Of a stretch of 7,284 nucleotides of DNA, positions 6,100-7,284 are shown piece after piece. Source of the DNA: Lachnospiraceae bacterium (GTDB lineage Bacteria; Bacillota; Clostridia; Lachnospirales; Lachnospiraceae); the NCBI GenBank assembly GCA_003446735.1, contig DMCJ01000114.1:1-7284 (forward strand). The letters are read 5' to 3'. The stretch's first letter is position 1. Every line of letters begins with the position of its first letter. Below the pieces are notes generated by a model. The model worked only from the letters and a program-made list of their open reading frames with translations, had not been told where the DNA came from and did not search any database. Made by a program: the position numbers and the translations under genes.

Positions 6100-7284
6100 A
6101 TTTTTCCTCAAGCTCTGCATCGCTTATGACTGTGATGCGACCTTCATCATACTGATCCATGACCCACTTACCCATTGCCTTAACAAGCGGATCATCCTTC
6201 GTAAGCTCACTTAAGCCTTCCGACTTTCTTTTATTGTTTACCCAGTAAGCCACACCCGCGATACCCGACGTATTGTTAACGGATACCTTCGGAGGACGGT
6301 TTAAGATGGACTCGGTATCGAAGATATTATAGATCTCGGGATTTTTCATCATTCCGTCAGCATGTATGCCTGCGCGGGTAAGGTTGAAATTCGCGCCCAC
6401 GAAAGGTGTCATCGGAGGGATGTCATATCCCGTTTCATTCTGGATATATTCGGCGATCTCGGTGATGACCTGAGTCTGCATACCGTTTAAATGACCGCGC
6501 AGCGATGCATATTCAAATACCATGGCCTCAACAGGGACATTACCCGTCCTTTCGCCGATACCAAGGAGCGTACAGTTAACCGCGCTCGCACCGTACATCC
6601 AGGCAGTCGTCGCATTTACGACGCCTTTGTAGAAATCATTATGACCGTGCCACTCTATCATCTCGGAAGGCACATCGGCATAATGCTGAAGTCCGTATAT
6701 GATACCAGATACGCTCCTCGGAAGAGCCGCACCGGGATAGGGAACTCCGTATCCCATCGTATCGCATGCCCTTATCTTAATAGGAACGCCGCTCTCTTTG
6801 GAAAGATCCATGAGGGCATTTGCAAAAGGTACGACAAAACCGTAAAAATCAGCTCTTGTTATATCCTCAAAATGGCATCTCGGACGAAGTCCCGCTTCGA
6901 TGACATCGGATACTATGCCTAAATATTTATCAAGGGCCTGCTTCCTTGTAAGTCCCATTTTGTGGAAGATGTGATAATCCGAGCAGGATACGAGGACGCC
7001 CGTCTCCTTTACTCCTATGGATCTTACGAGCTCAAAATCCTTTTTATTTGCTCTTATCCATGTCGTTATCTCGGGGAAATCATAATCCAGCTCCATGCAC
7101 TTCTCGATCGCTTTTCTGTCCTTTTCGGAATATGCAAAGAACTCGGTCTGACGGATCATGCCTTTCTTTCCGCCGAGCCTATGCAAAAGCTTGTAGATAT
7201 GCACCATCTGCTCCGTCGTATAAGGAGCGCGGGACTGCTGTCCGTCCCGAAACGACGTGTCGGTGATAAATATATCCTCCGGCA
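6077..7284 (-). CDS. COG0119 pyruvate-carboxyltransferase family enzyme, probable Re-citrate synthase (N-terminus cut by window edge)
   Basis: This soluble TIM-barrel enzyme condenses acetyl-CoA with a 2-oxoacid. The frame is open to the right edge: the 401 visible residues start before DTTFRDGQQ (7261-7235), the catalytic Arg/metal Asp motif, so the ATG at 7207 is internal. Counting from the first whole codon (7282), HFEDITRAD is at 137-145, the metal-binding HGHND at 212-216, GIGERTGN at 241-248 and HADG at 307-310. The C-terminus ends soon after the barrel and lid, with no LeuA-type regulatory domain, which argues against ordinary 2-isopropylmalate synthase. Where isopropylmalate and homocitrate synthases have an 'EAGFP'-like strand, this protein has GMIRQTEFFAYSEKD, and it carries DYHIFHKMG and CHFEDITRADFYGF. 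From memory these resemble the Re-citrate synthase group of Clostridia and sulfate reducers. Citramalate or homocitrate synthase remain possible. Membership of COG0119 is firm; the substrate is moderately supported. It heads the visible part of a three-gene unit. Confidence 0.88.
   Translation of the reverse strand, partial: PEDIFITDTSFRDGQQSRAPYTTEQMVHIYKLLHRLGGKKGMIRQTEFFAYSEKDRKAIEKCMELDYDFPEITTWIRANKKDFELVRSIGVKETGVLVSCSDYHIFHKMGLTRKQALDKYLGIVSDVIEAGLRPRCHFEDITRADFYGFVVPFANALMDLSKESGVPIKIRACDTMGYGVPYPGAALPRSVSGIIYGLQHYADVPSEMIEWHGHNDFYKGVVNATTAWMYGASAVNCTLLGIGERTGNVPVEAMVFEYASLRGHLNGMQTQVITEIAEYIQNETGYDIPPMTPFVGANFNLTRAGIHADGMMKNPEIYNIFDTESILNRPPKVSVNNTSGIAGVAYWVNNKRKSEGLSELTKDDPLVKAMGKWVMDQYDEGRITVISDAELEEKYAEFKEA
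6106..6109 (-). promoter_or_regulatory. ribosome binding site choosing the acyltransferase start
   Basis: GAGG (6109-6106 on the minus strand) lies six bases before ATG 6099 and sits inside the coding end of the upstream gene. It favours this start over the ATG at 6120. Confidence 0.6.

Noticed and set aside
6100..6120. ATG at 6120 as the acyltransferase start
   Set aside because: It would add seven residues and has no ribosome site; ATG 6099 has GAGG at a good distance.
6491..6922. A 143-codon plus-strand frame within the COG0119 gene
   Set aside because: It is antisense to conserved catalytic motifs (HGHND, GIGERTGN) and has no ribosome site or family resemblance.
7205..7207. ATG at 7207 as the start of the COG0119 enzyme
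   Set aside because: The frame stays open to the window edge and the upstream codons encode the essential DTTFRDGQQ motif, so the true start lies outside the window.

Overview
The window looks like chromosome of a motile, anaerobic Gram-positive bacterium of the Clostridia, most likely a Lachnospiraceae (Butyrivibrio/Roseburia-like) relative. This placement is inferred from AGGAGG-type ribosome binding sites, TATAAT promoters with an upstream TG, moderate GC coding sequence with AT-rich gaps, and the gene set: a Clostridia-type COG0119 enzyme, a dCache chemoreceptor and a YcgR-like PilZ protein. No RNA gene, insertion sequence, CRISPR array or phage gene is visible. Coding density is high; the longest gap is about 176 bases (738-913).

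Layout from left to right. (1) 1-737, minus: a COG0523/CobW-type G3E GTPase metallochaperone, cut by the left edge inside or just after a very His-rich stretch. (2) 738-913: a divergent intergenic region with a clear extended -10 promoter for the next gene and a weak candidate for the GTPase. (3) 914-1513, plus: a PilZ-domain c-di-GMP receptor. (4) 1514-1541: a strong hairpin shared as terminator with the convergent gene. (5) 1576-3594, minus: a transmembrane methyl-accepting chemotaxis protein with a dCache-like sensor, starting at TTG. (6) 3595-3730: its promoter and the end of the next unit. (7) 3731-7284, minus: a three-gene unit transcribed from right to left. It holds a pyruvate-carboxyltransferase family enzyme that I read as a probable Re-citrate synthase (5' end cut by the right edge), an acyltransferase-3 membrane protein overlapping it by 23 bases, and, 17 bases further on, an unrecognised membrane protein with a Ser/His tandem-repeat head and a zinc ribbon.

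How the genes may work together. The PilZ protein and the chemoreceptor converge, share one terminator hairpin, and carry the same 15-base core promoter sequence, which fits two parts of one motility programme (c-di-GMP braking and stimulus sensing). The three-gene unit pairs a central-carbon enzyme with two envelope proteins that have no obvious biochemical link to it; the tight spacing suggests shared transcription rather than a shared pathway. Two His-rich proteins, the GTPase and the Ser/His-repeat protein, sit in the same window, but nothing ties them directly.

The most unusual item is the Ser/His-repeat protein at 3731-4930. It has three exact-length 15-residue repeats, a four-cysteine zinc ribbon, one membrane helix and an outer domain rich in Trp, Tyr and acidic residues.
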